NCBI GenBank assembly: GCA_015143295.1
Contig: CM026574.1
Span: forward strand, 8,310,938 to 8,374,937
DNA from: Tetracentron sinense
Taxonomy: Eukaryota; Streptophyta; Magnoliopsida; Trochodendrales; Trochodendraceae
DNA length: 64,000 bases
Reading direction: 5' to 3'
Shown here: positions 46,229 through 57,196 of the stretch, piece by piece
Layout of the letters: the number at the start of each line of letters is the position of its first letter
How positions within the stretch are numbered: position 1 is the first letter of the stretch
Made by a program: the position numbers and the translations under genes
Notes under the pieces: model-generated
Database searches by the model: none
What the model was told of the DNA's origin: nothing
What the model saw: the letters and a program-made list of their open reading frames with translations, nothing else

Positions 46229-47195
46229 TCTATACTATATACTAAAGAAATTAGGATGCCTAGGTGGCACCTTCTTTAGTCTTTATTTTCCCTTAGTTTT
46301 GTCACGTCATCCTCATCATTTATTATATTGTGTTTGCACTCTAAAGTCTTTTATTTCCCTCCTCTTCATTTATGAGTTCACCTAGGTGACACCCATAAAT
46401 CTCTCAACAAACACAATGCTTCCCAAAAAAATTCATAAGAGAACTGACTTACCTCTTCCTATTCTCTCATTCAGAAATGGGGTATCGCGCCCTTCTTCAG
46501 TTTTTATTATTCTCTTACTTTGCCACATCTTCTCTCTACTTTCGGCTTCGGATTCTCTCTAGCAGCAACCCGAGAGGTGCTCTCGGGCAGCCATACATCA
46601 TGCGGCAAGTGGCTGGAGAAGTCATTTCATGGGCCCCATGAATTTTGACTTCTCCCCATTTGATATCTCTTTCCCTTTATCTCACTATTTTATCGCTATG
46701 TGTCAAATAATGTGGGGAGAAGTCAAAATCATGGGCCTCATGATATGACTTCTAGTACAGCCACCTGCGGCATGATGTATGGCTGCCCGAGAGCACCTCT
46801 CGGGATGCTGCCAGAGAGAATCCGAAGCCTCTACTTCTTTCTCCTCTATGCCACATCACCTTTCCTTTAAGTAAAACTTTAGAAGCCGAAATGATCTTCT
46901 TGGGTGCAGATACAAATGCCATTTTCTTACTTCTCTATTGTTTCTTCCACCAAGAATCTAGCATACAGGATTTCACAGACTTCACCTTCCAGAAAGATAG
47001 CGGTTTTCGAAGACTTCATCTCCCAAGAAGAGGCCGTCTCTTTTTCTCCCTTGAATTGTCAAAACTCTCTACCTCTTTTTCTCTCTTAAACTGTTAAACC
47101 CCTTCCCTATTTTAAACGGCGTTTCAAAAATGGAGAAAGACCAGATGTGTGAAATGCATAGTAGAGATTTCTCAGGATGCGCCTTTCGCCATTTC
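46229..47195 (+). mobile_element. Helitron 5' end, family of 43498-43896, right end not found
   Basis: Starts A|TCTATACTATATACTAAAGA, followed by AATTAGGATGCCTAGGTGGC, closely matching the 5' end of the short Helitron on the other strand. It lies six bases after the 3' end of the preceding Helitron. I find no matching hairpin and CTAG before the LTR at 47196, so the right limit is a placeholder. Confidence 0.55.
46544..46829. mobile_element. MULE-type MITE with hairpin-bearing TIRs
   Basis: 286 bp with inverted ends of over 60 bp starting GGCTTCGGATTCTCTCT. Flanks TCTACTTTC (46535-46543) and TCTACTTCT (46830-46838) agree at 7 of 9. Within each TIR CCCGAGAG-GTG-CTCTCGGG is a perfect stem. The layout matches 43919-44140 (GATT, CTCTGG, stem, then CA-CCA), so the two are related families with different stems. 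Confidence 0.9.
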
Positions 47196-50100
47196 TGTAA
47201 CGCCCCATAATTTTAAATAGTAAAATTATGCGTTTATTGGTCCTTAACTGGGTTTAAATACTCAAGTGTTTGTTAAATTAATAAAAAGTGGGTTTTGCTC
47301 GGGATTGAAGTCCACCGAGGAAATCTTAGTATCTTTTCTCAAAAATCACACACAGTGTGCCGATCGACTGCTGGGACACACCCCTATGGTATCGATTCCG
47401 TCAGATATCATTTCGCGGGACCGCGTGACCATTATGTGTGATAAAATTGAGAAAAATGGGAAATTTCCAGATTTCTAGAAATTAAATGGGAACCAATATC
47501 TGTTGGAGATCCTAATTGAAATTTGTGCGGCTGGTACTAATGCATGCCGGTCAGCCGTGGGGACTAATGTCTGTCGTCTCAGCAGTTAGTTATCTCAGAC
47601 AAAGAAACAACGACTTGTTTTGTGTCCGAAATCAGAAAATTAGTGGGTTTTGTAGTTTTCTTCCGGACTAAACTGCAGCTGTCAAAACTCAGTATTTTTC
47701 CCTGAAATTTTTACAGTAGGTGTCAGACTGTGCCAAGTTCGGTCACCTGAAATTTCATCACTATCGGGTATCATATAATAGGATTTCGGATGGCATATTT
47801 ATGAAAAAATGAGAAACTCCGGTCAAACCGGTCAAATTGGTCAAACCAAGTCAAATCAGTCAACGCCACACCATTTTCGTCATGTGTGTCGCACATGATC
47901 TTACCACATATCCTTGCCTATATAAAGGGAGGCAACCCCCCTCATTTCTCACAGAGTTTACAAAGCATTGAAGTGCTGCCCCGACTCCAATCTAGAGAGA
48001 GAAAGTGAGGAGAGAGAAGGGAAGAGAGAGGAAAAGGAAGGTCACCTTAGGGTTTTTTGACGTCCCCGACGCGTTGGCGGCGTTTGATTTTCTCTCTGGT
48101 GTCTCGTTTGACATGTAGTGAGAGAGACAAAAAGGTAGAGAGAGAAAGTTGCATGCACTCTACCTTGGGGTTGATTGTCCTCCCAGACACATTGACGGTG
48201 CCCCTTTTTGAACTAGCTATCTCGAAAAGCGTGAACCAAGTAAAAACTCTTCCATCTCTTCACTTTTCCCTATTATTTGCTATATTTTTTATGTGGAATG
48301 TATGTGCATTGATGGAAAAAGGGTCTGAGACCCCATGGATGTGTTACAGGAAGGTGGTTTTGCGTGAAAAATGAGTAGAGAGGTGTAACCCTCGGTCTTG
48401 GGTCTCAAAACCCCAGATTTAGACTCACTGTGTAAAAGACGTGGATGGAAAAATGGTCGGAGACCTCTATGTGATGTTGTGATTTTATGTGGACCTTCGG
48501 GGAGCCCAGATCGGGTCTCGGGTAAATTGTATCGTCACCCTGGGGTGTGAAAAAATTATTTTGCAGGTCGTATAAGGCTATGGACACATCCATTAGCCTG
48601 GAAGTGTTCCCTAACGGGACGGTGTGTTACTGGATTTGGTTCACGGGCGCGAGGCCCGAGTATTTCAGTTAACCAAGCGAGACTTGGGTTAACTGGGGTT
48701 AACCTGTGGTAGAAAACCTAACCAAGGTTAAAGTATAATCCTCCGTGACTGATAGTCGGGAGTGGGTAGAGTTGATATCCATAGATCCTCTTTAACTAGG
48801 TCAGGGGAGAACAGATTGTTGTGTTATCTGATAGATATGCCATACCGAGGTTAAGTCAGTAGGTTGTGATGCCTCTGATAGATATGTCGTCCGTACCGTG
48901 ACTGAGTCAGATGGTTGTGTTTTCTGATAGATATGCCGTTCCGAGGCTGAGTCAATAGGTTGTGATGCCTCTGATGGATATGTCGTCCGTACCGTGGCTC
49001 AGTCAGATAGTTGTGTTATGGATAGATATGTCATAACGAGGCTGAGTCAGTAGGTTGTGATGCCTCTGATAGATATGCCGTCTGTACCATGGCTGAGTCA
49101 GATGGTTGTATTATCTGATAGATATGCCGTGAGGATAGAAGTCACCAACGTGACTGAGTCAGATGGTTGTGTTATTTGATTGATATGCTATACCGAGGCT
49201 GAGTCAGTAGGTTGTGATGCCTCTGATAGATATGTCATCCGTACCGTGGCTGAGTCAGATGATTGTTTATCTGATAGATATGTCGTACCGAGGCTGAGTC
49301 AGTAGGTTGTGATGCTTCTGATAGATATATTGTCTGTATCGTGACTGAGTCAGATGGTTGTGTTATCTGATAGATATGCCGTACCGAAGCTGAGTCAGTA
49401 GGTTTTGATGCCTCTGATAGATATGTCGTCTGTACCGTGGTTGAGCCAGATGGTTGTGTTATCTGATAAATATGCCGTGAGGATAGAAGTCCCCACCGTA
49501 GCTGAGTCAGATGATTGTGTTGTCTATAATCTGATAGATATGTCGTGAGGATAGAATTCTCCATCGTGGCTGAGTCAGATGGTTGTGTTGTCTGATAGAG
49601 ATACCGTGAGGTTAGAATTCCTCACCGTGGCTGAGATTAGACGATTGTGTTGGTTCTAATGGGTGAAGGCCCGGATTATGTATCGAGTCTATGGACTCAA
49701 GGTTGTACGAAGTCTAATGACTCAAGGTTGTATGGAGTCTATGGACTCAAGGTTGTACGAAGTCTAAGGACTCAAGGTTTGATTTCATTGGGTGTAAGCC
49801 TGGTTGATCTAAATAGTTATCATGGAGGTATGGGACGCCATTGTAACAAAATTAATGTTAACGGATTTGGAAATGGATAGCGAGTCTACGAACTCTAACT
49901 TGGACATTGAGTCTACGGACTCAGGTTAAATACGGGTGAAGGCCAGTTGATTGAGTCTGCGGACTCAAGGATAGAGTGTGAGCAGTTGTCTGGGATGGTA
50001 ACCTAGTGGTGTAGACGATGATTGGATGAACTTGAAAATTGAGGTTGGGAACCTCGAAATAGGGTGAAATAGCCCTGAGTGACCTCGGGTCACGGATTAC

Positions 50101-50531
50101 GAGATTATACATTATTATAATATGAGAATTGTATTGCAACACTATATCGTTATTGATGATGATGATTGTTACTATGTGGAAAATAGCCTAAATGGATTAT
50201 GGATTTTGCTGGCTCTAGAGCTCACTCCTCTTATTTTATGTCTTCAGATTTGGAAGTAGTTGCCGATTGACAAGGAGTTATACTTGATGGATTCTGAAAG
50301 TGTACCGGCGCAGTTGTGGCGCCAAAAGTAATGGCTATTGTAGTAAGTGAGGTAACGTATTTGCTTATGATGGGTTATTGTGATGACTGGTTGTTACTGC
50401 TTATGTAAGCTCATCAGAAAAGTTAAAAAATCCCTGCATTTTCGCGGGTAAAGTCTTCCGTATGCGTGGTTATAACGAACGAGCACGTGTCTTGGAACTT
50501 GATTTCTCAGGCGCAGGTTCGGGGCGTCACA
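47196..50531 (+). mobile_element. Long LTR (3.3 kb), Gypsy-like, no internal region
   Basis: Starts TGTAACGCCCC and ends GGGGCGTCACA, complementary in style as for one LTR. Flanks ATTTC and ATTGC agree at 4 of 5, so a target duplication is possible but not certain. No pol lies between. It contains a large tandem array (48790-49640) and a second one of GAGTCTA(T/C)GGACTCAAGG units (49680-49980). The right side abuts Copia sequence that has no counterpart on the left. Confidence 0.75.
48790..49640 (+). repeat. Tandem array with about 48-bp unit and 100-bp higher order
   Basis: Units alternate between (CC)GAGGCTGAGTCAGTAGG with TTGTGATGCCTCTGATAG, and GTGGCTGAGTCAGATGG with TTGTGTTATCTGATAGATAT. 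About 16-18 units in all. No coding. Confidence 0.92.
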
Positions 50532-53500
50532 ATTGCAATCAGAATCCATGGGATGGGTACGTAGAACCAGAAGATTTTTTCTTGCCAAAGAATAATAAGA
50601 AAGTGTATAAACTGTTAAAATCGCTTTACGGTCTTAAACAAGCACCCAAACAGTGGCATGACAAATTCAGGAGCATTTTCCTCTCTGATGGTTATCAAAT
50701 AAATAGTGGTGATATTTGTGCATACAAAAAATTCAGAGAAAATTTCTTGAGTTATCATTTGTCTCTATGTCGACGATATGCTGATTTTTGGAACAGATTT
50801 GGAAAGTGTTATGAACACTAAAATGTTTCTATCGTTGAATTTTGACATGAAGGATTTGGGCGAAGCTGATGTAATTCTGGGAACTAAGATCATCCGAAGT
50901 AACCAAGGAATTGCTCTATCTCAGCCCAATTACATAGAGAAATTCCTCAGAAGATTTAATCAGTTTAATTACTCCTCTGCCCCAACTCCAGTTAATTCCA
51001 GTATTAAGTTAAGCAAGAATGAAGGCAGAAGTGTATCTCAATTTGAATATTCTCAAATTATTGGCAGTCCCATGTATGTCATGCACTGCACAAGACCGGA
51101 TATTGCCCAAGCAGTGGGCATGTTGTGCAGATACACTAGTAATCCAGGGGAGACACATTGGAGAGCGCTTATCAGAGTTCTCAGATACCTCAATGGTACT
51201 TTAACTTATGGGATACAGTTTGGGAGAGTTCCAACCATACTTGAGGGTTATAGTGATGCAACTTGGAACTCATGACCGAATGAATCAACATCTGTAACGG
51301 CCTGGATGTTTACTTTGGGTGGAGGTGCCATATCTTGGAAATCTAAGAAGCAGACGTGCATTACTCATTCAACTATGGAATCTGAGTTCATCGCCCTGTC
51401 ATCTGTAGGCGAAGAGGCAGAATGACTCAAGAGTGTATTGGTAAATATACCAATATGGGGTACACCTGTACCAACTATCACAATTTATTGTGACAACCAG
51501 GCTGCAATGCTCAAGGCATACAGCGAGAACCACAATCATGTGAGGGGTCTTATAACTGATGGCAAGATAGCTGTTCAGTATGTTAAGTCTAAAGAAAATT
51601 TGACAAATCCTTTATCCAAGGGCTTTGGCACAGACCTTATGATAAAAATTTCGAAGGGAATGAGACTAAAGCCTGTAAAATAGTTATATGAGATGGAAAC
51701 TCAACCTGATAAGTCTCTCAGGTTCAATGGGACAAACAAGCCCATATGTAATAACTATTGAGTACTATCACTAAAGAAAGTATTTCTTTCTATCAATCTT
51801 TTTTGAGATGTGTCTCTTTCTTGTATGTGATAGATAATGCATATCCTGTAGGCTGCCAACCTACAGATGATCTTGTGGTTATAGGTTGAGAATTATTAAG
51901 AATTCTCTTAATGAGTGTTAATTATACGCCTTAAATGGTAGGAGTGTGACAAGAGCACTCTTAATAGACTCACCTTTCTGAGAGTAAGAAGTTCGTCACT
52001 TCTTATGAGTTGAGGCTTATCTCTAGAGCTCTCAGTAAATTGGGATTAAAGCATGGACGTAAAAATGTTGAGCTGTTTGGTGCAAAAAACCTCTGAAAGG
52101 AATGTATGTGCGACAGATCCGGTTAGTCAGTTCAGGTTCATAGTTCAAGATTCTATCCACTGTGTTCCTTGACTATCTTTGATTTGTTTGCACTAAGTGG
52201 AGGTTCAAGTTGAAAGACACCTTCATGTATGCACATGATATTCTTGAATGCCCATATTTATTTTAAAACTAAAATCAAGTGGGGGTTTGTTGGATTTGAT
52301 TTGATTTTTAAAATAATAAAATAATAAATTTATTAGAGTTATATTATTAAATTAAGATTTAATGTGTCTATGAGGGACATGCTAGTGTGTGTCTTAGTCT
52401 TTTGGTTTATTGATCCATTCAATAAATTTGGACCATTTGATCAAGTTGTGATTGAAATCCAAGGGTTGTGATGAAGGGATATGGACTAAACTCTCCTATG
52501 CATCCATCAGTTAAGGAGTTAAAGACTTTAGACTTTTTATTGTCCAACGGTTATTGTAGTGTTGGTTTCTTTAGATTTCAACACTATAACGTATGGGTTC
52601 ATGGGTGTGTTAATGGGTGATAGTTAATACCATAACCCATGATCATGGTGTAATGGGCTTTAAAGCCAAACCGTGTGGCTATTGGTTTGCCCCAATGCTT
52701 GGTCCCTTCACGCACTATAAATAGAGAATGAGTAAGAGAGCCTTGAAGAGTTCATCCTTAGGAACCAAAAGGCGGGTTCGAGGCATACTTTGAAGCTTCT
52801 CTTCTAGATTGATCAACCATATTATGTGGACTGATCTTCCTTGGGATCGGACTATTTAGTTCGGACCCGTTTAATTGATCTAAATGGATTGTCTTTTTAG
52901 ACAGACCTCAAGATTAATTTTTGATAATCCAAATGGATCATCTCTTGACTAGACTAATTGGACAGACTCTTTTGGGTCCGTCCTAACTGGCTAGTATTTT
53001 GAAATAATCCGATCGGATCGTCATTTTTTGGATCGGTCCTTAATTGGGCTAATCCATCAACTTGAAACCGCATATACAAAAGGGAGACTCTGGCAAATTT
53101 TGGACAATTTGCAACACTTAAATAATTTAATTTTAATAATAAAATTTTGAAGTGTTTGAATTAATCAGTAATATAATTTAACCCGACTTTAAATCTCATA
53201 TTGTGAGACGTATGATCATGAGATTAAGTTAATTTTATTAAAATTAATTTTGATGCAATAAAATTAATTTGATTAATTTTACATTTGTGATTAAATTTAA
53301 AGTATATGAAGAAATTCAATTTTAATTTAAAATTAATTTATTCAGGCATTCTAAAGGAGGTTGGGTACCGTCATCTTCCGCCAAGTAGTGCAAACTTGTA
53401 GGGAAAGACCGGATGAATCCGAGCTGAGTTGAATCCCGGAGATAGAGCTGCCTTATCCCTTACACAATGGGAGGTTTCGACTATCTTCAAGAAAGACTCT

Positions 53501-53612
53501 TCGAGCGCCTCTCAATTCGAGTGATTCATTATATAATTATTTATTTTATTTCTTTGTTAATGGTAGCTAATTGTACTCTGATTTGTTAATGTTTTTAGAC
53601 TAACCGTCAACA
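50532..53612 (+). mobile_element. 3' part of a Copia retrotransposon with 3' LTR, broken
   Basis: Reverse transcriptase from SLYGLKQAPKQWHDKF (about 50620) onward, RNase H with [13 protein letters not shown]-like and YCDNQAAMLKA blocks (about 51280-51620), then a non-coding stretch, a polypurine run (GTGGGGGTTT) and the 3' LTR (52288-53612, TGTTGG...CAACA). Gag, protease, integrase, the first part of RT and the 5' LTR are absent. It is a fossil with a few breaks. A piece of the same LTR family is at 24955-25110. Confidence 0.92.
52288..53612 (+). repeat. 3' LTR of the Copia fragment
   Basis: 1.3 kb, TGTTG...CAACA, with a TATAAATA promoter-like motif near 52716 and internal alternations of 'gatcgga' and 'ggaccg' phrases at 52850-53050. 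Confidence 0.85.
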
Positions 53613-54479
53613 AACACTTGAGCATAAGATATTCTCTTCCTGCACTGCACTGACATACGATGTAAACACGACCTAAATTTGGCAAACTGCTTGAAGTAGA
53701 AACTTACATAAACGCAACATATCACAAATTCACCATTTTCATAATTAAAACATCAGAAATTAATTGGTCATGTGAAGTCTAAAAAAAAAATACAATGCCA
53801 TGTGAGTTCTCAAAAATAAATTTCTGTGTTTAGAATGATACAGAATGCATGGTATTAATCATAAGGCACCGAATTGGCAAAATCTTTAACCTGCTTTGAC
53901 TTCACCTCCCATGCTATTTGTCATTTTGATTTTATTTTGAAACAAGGACTGCTCATAAACCAAAAAACAGGAGGGTCACTTTCATAATTTATATCAGTTG
54001 ATGGAGAGCGTTATTAATTACGTATCATTGTTCCGAGGAATTTGAATTCTCCACCTGCTGGCTCTAATAGGAATTCAATGGTTGAGATCATGAACGATGG
54101 TGGTTCCGTGGCTTAGGTATCTCTAGTTACAATGAAAGGCTGGATTTCAATATGATAATATTTATTAGACATTTGCAACATAGAAAAATAAACATCTCTA
54201 CAATCAAACATTGGTTGCTTGCACACCTTAAAAAAAAATGTTTGCAAGAGTGAGTGCACATTGTGTGAAAAAATAGAAAGAAAATATCATATACACCATG
54301 ACAATGGTTTGCCATCTTAGTTTTCTATATACATGAAGGCCACCTCCCCTTATTTGGAAGTATTGTTTGAATGTTTAAACATGCCGAAATCTCTGCACCT
54401 TTTGTGGGTTATTTTGTATTTTAATATATCACTTTGAAAGCAGGCGAAAATGTTTTTTTCAAGAAAAAAAAAATCAGAC
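53613..54479. other. Unassigned spacer
   Basis: About 870 bases with only short frames (longest 62 codons, minus, 54127-54315). Nothing recognised. Confidence 0.4.
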
Positions 54480-56090
54480 TAGTGATCAGTCATCCAGTCA
54501 GGCTGGGCCATCCCAGACTGAAGGTGGGGCATCCCAGTTTGAGGTTGGGCCATCCCAACCTGAGGTTTCTCCATCTAAGCCTGTGATTGGGCCTCCAACA
54601 GGTAAATCAGATCTGATACATGTTAATTACTACGAATCTGAAATCAATGTGATTAATCACTTGTAAATAGCATTTACAATTAATCGATACTTACTTTATA
54701 TATACTATGTTCAGACCCAGTGCAGCCCCGACGGACCAGGAGTTCGAACAAGTCGCAACCAGTGACACATCTCTGTGGCGGTTAACACTTTGAGGCAGCC
54801 CACTGGCCCAACCATGGTGAGTTGTCGCAGTTTATTTGGGTATTGGTGGGATGAGGATGTTATCCCACTGACATACCATGATTGGATAAAGTTCTAGAAA
54901 GACAACTTGTCTACTGAGAAATTTAATGAAATCATTATAAAATGAATTGGTGTATGGATACTGCGAAATATACTCCTTAATTCTAATCACTGTGATGTAG
55001 ACGCGCTACAATATTGAGAGAGCAACGACGAGGGAGTATGTCCTTCCAATGTCATGTGATCACTTCTGGCATGCTTGGAAGAATTATATATTGGAGAAGT
55101 TCTAAATTCTAAACCTCACACTGGAGGAGCAGTACACTTATGTAGATAATAGGGTCACTCTCAACCAGTGGAGACAGCTTGTGGATTATGGAGACAGGAG
55201 GATGTCGAGGTATGAAATGAACATCTCCTTAATTTCCTAGTAGTCTGTTTGTTTGTTTTTTAAATCTTTACACTATCATTCTAATAAATGAATTCATTAT
55301 CTCACAATATGTTATCAGCGCCCGAAATAGGGCGAATAAACATGCAATAGGGATGAGGGCTTACACCCAATATAGGGCGGATGAGGTACATGTGGTACGT
55401 TATTTAATTGTTTTATCCGATCAATAAGTTCATTTTCAATTTCGTATTTATGTCGTAATATAACATTAAGAATAATAACTTTTTTATGAGGTTAGCAAGC
55501 TAAGGGATCTAGGATCACCCATATACGTCGGGATGGTACCTTCTTCGATCGAGCATCTGAGAACATGATGGTATGTTTACGCATTCCATAAATTAATGTT
55601 TCAGAAATTCTATATTTGTCATTAATCTTAATTCACAAACGATATTTTTTGAATGACTTAAGCTAAATTAAATTATTGACTATAAAATGCAAATGCAAAT
55701 AGAACAACTGGTCAACCAGCGTCCTGAGGGTGGTACTAGTAGCACTGTCCGGAATGAGGTATTCATCTAAGTTATGTATCCAGACGGACATGAGCACGTC
55801 CACACATATGGACTAGGTGTTACCCTGCACAGTTTCTGCTCCAAAAGTTAATCATTGGAGGAGGAGACTAGAAGATTTAGAAGTAGCGAACCAATATATA
55901 ACCAATATATAGCGGCTTGCCAAACAGTTATGGAGGCTGAGCTGGTTGATGGCAGAGGCCAGTTGAGGGCCATTTAGGAGTTCGATCAAGCAGCACATGA
56001 GGGCCCAACATTTTTCCTCCGTCCCCACACCATCCCCACCATCCCTTAGTTTTCCGGATCCCGATGCTATCCAACCTCCAAATGATCTCA
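54480..56090 (+). pseudogene. CACTA-associated Ptta-type ORF relic with introns
   Basis: Starts with a Pro/Ser/Gln repeat of about 9-10 residues (QAGPSQTEGG, SQFEVGPSQPEV) ending at a donor (ACAG|GTAAAT near 54601). Then come RRTRSSNKSQPVTHL (from about 54717), a block with VDNRVTLNQWRQLVDYGD near 55145, NRANKHAIGMRAYTQYRADE (near 55330-55385), and PDGHEHVHTYGLGVT (near 55770-55815), the same C-terminal motif as 21566-21772. Stops and frame changes throughout; no CACTA terminus nearby. The introns are inferred from splice-like borders. Confidence 0.65.
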
Positions 56091-56444
56091 TTGGATGACC
56101 ATGTTGCTTGCTAATTTTGTACGCCCATTAGTCTCCACGTAGCATCTCCATTGCACAATGCTTGCTCTTTAGTTTGATGCCACATGTTTGCTTGCATGTC
56201 AAAGTTCATTTAATAGGGCGACGCCAAAAAATTTTCCTTGGAGGGCCAAAATACATGTATCAAAAAAATTAATAGTTTGGGGTTTGGGGTGTAGGCTTCA
56301 ATATTTTCTTTTTTGAGTAATGGGTCTACAGTCGTCATACAATTGCTAATGTTATATTCCAATAAAGTTTTAAATAAATAAAGGCCTAGTAATATGTTGC
56401 TTTTGAGAGAACCATCATATAAATAAAAAAAAAGAAATAGATAT
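56091..56444. other. Unassigned spacer
   Basis: No gene and no repeat family recognised. Confidence 0.35.
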
Positions 56445-56715
56445 ATAGCGGAATGCACATTCGGCTATGCCGGCCTTCATTGATCCATGCTCTCCTTCTT
56501 AATACCCACCAACTGTGCTTAAGATTCACTCACCCCTAGGCTTTATCCATCCAACCTTTATATTTTTACAAAAACATAATTTAGTTAAGCTTAACAATAT
56601 TTAAAAGGGGTGTTAAAAGGGACACGTGGACTGACATTCGGCTTAACAATAGTTAAAAGGAGTGTTAAAAGGGACATGTGGATGGGCATTTGGCTATCTA
56701 GCCGGTTACACAGTC
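56445..56715. mobile_element. Core MITE with palindromic end and a doubled right arm
   Basis: Left palindrome ATAGC-GAATG / CATTCGGCTAT (56445-56468, one mismatch), then TTAAGATTCACTCACCCC (left core). On the right the block GTGTTAAAAGGGACA(C/T)GTGGA with an adjacent GCATTTGGCTATC or ACATTCGGCTTAAC outer part occurs twice in tandem (about 56612-56640 and 56672-56699). Confidence 0.7.
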
Positions 56716-56884
56716 CACTAAGCACTGCTCTAAATAAAATTAACTACAATTTTAAATAAAATTAATTTTATTTTTTATATTATACATATAACAAATTACA
56801 TATATTTTTTAGAGGGGACAAACTTCCCACATAACCAACTAACTAAAGTTATTTTTGGGGGCCACTATATATAGATAATAGAAA

Positions 56885-57196
56885 AATATTTTTACCGACT
56901 AGTCTTCCTTTCCATAGCACATTGTTTGCTCTTCACATGCTTTCTTCACACGCTAAAAGCAAGGTATCAGGGAAACCATAATCATGCTAGAGGGAATTGC
57001 TAATCATAATTAGAGGTGTGCTAGTTCTACTCTCAAACATTCCCAAACATTCCCAATTTTCAGTAAAAAACCAACACCTCTTAAATCAAGAATAGGTGTT
57101 AGTTTTTGGCTAAAAGTAAGAAGATGTGTTTTTTGACGGAGAATTAAGAATGCTTGAGAGAAGGGCTAACACGGCTCTAGTAATTAACATGATGGG
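56885..57196 (+). repeat. Tandem segmental duplication, copy 1, first part
   Basis: Matches 60656-61074: CCGACTAGTCTTCCTTTCCA, AAACCATAATCATG, TTAGAGGTGTGCTA, AAGAATGCTTGAGAGAAGGG and TTAACATGATGGG. Copy 1 continues at 60114 on the other side of the solo LTR. Confidence 0.85.
57008..57186. mobile_element. Small MITE-like inverted repeat
   Basis: The ends AGAGGTGTGCTAG...CTCTCAA and (reverse complement) AGAGCCGTGTTAG...CTCTCAA pair over about 31 bases. A second copy lies in the duplicate at about 60901-61062. Confidence 0.6.

Noticed and set aside
48790-49640. Coding repeats (open minus-strand frame with YLSEASQPTDSASVRHIYQI-type units)
   Set aside because: The open frame is a by-product of a tandem repeat whose unit length is near a multiple of three; there is no start context or homology.
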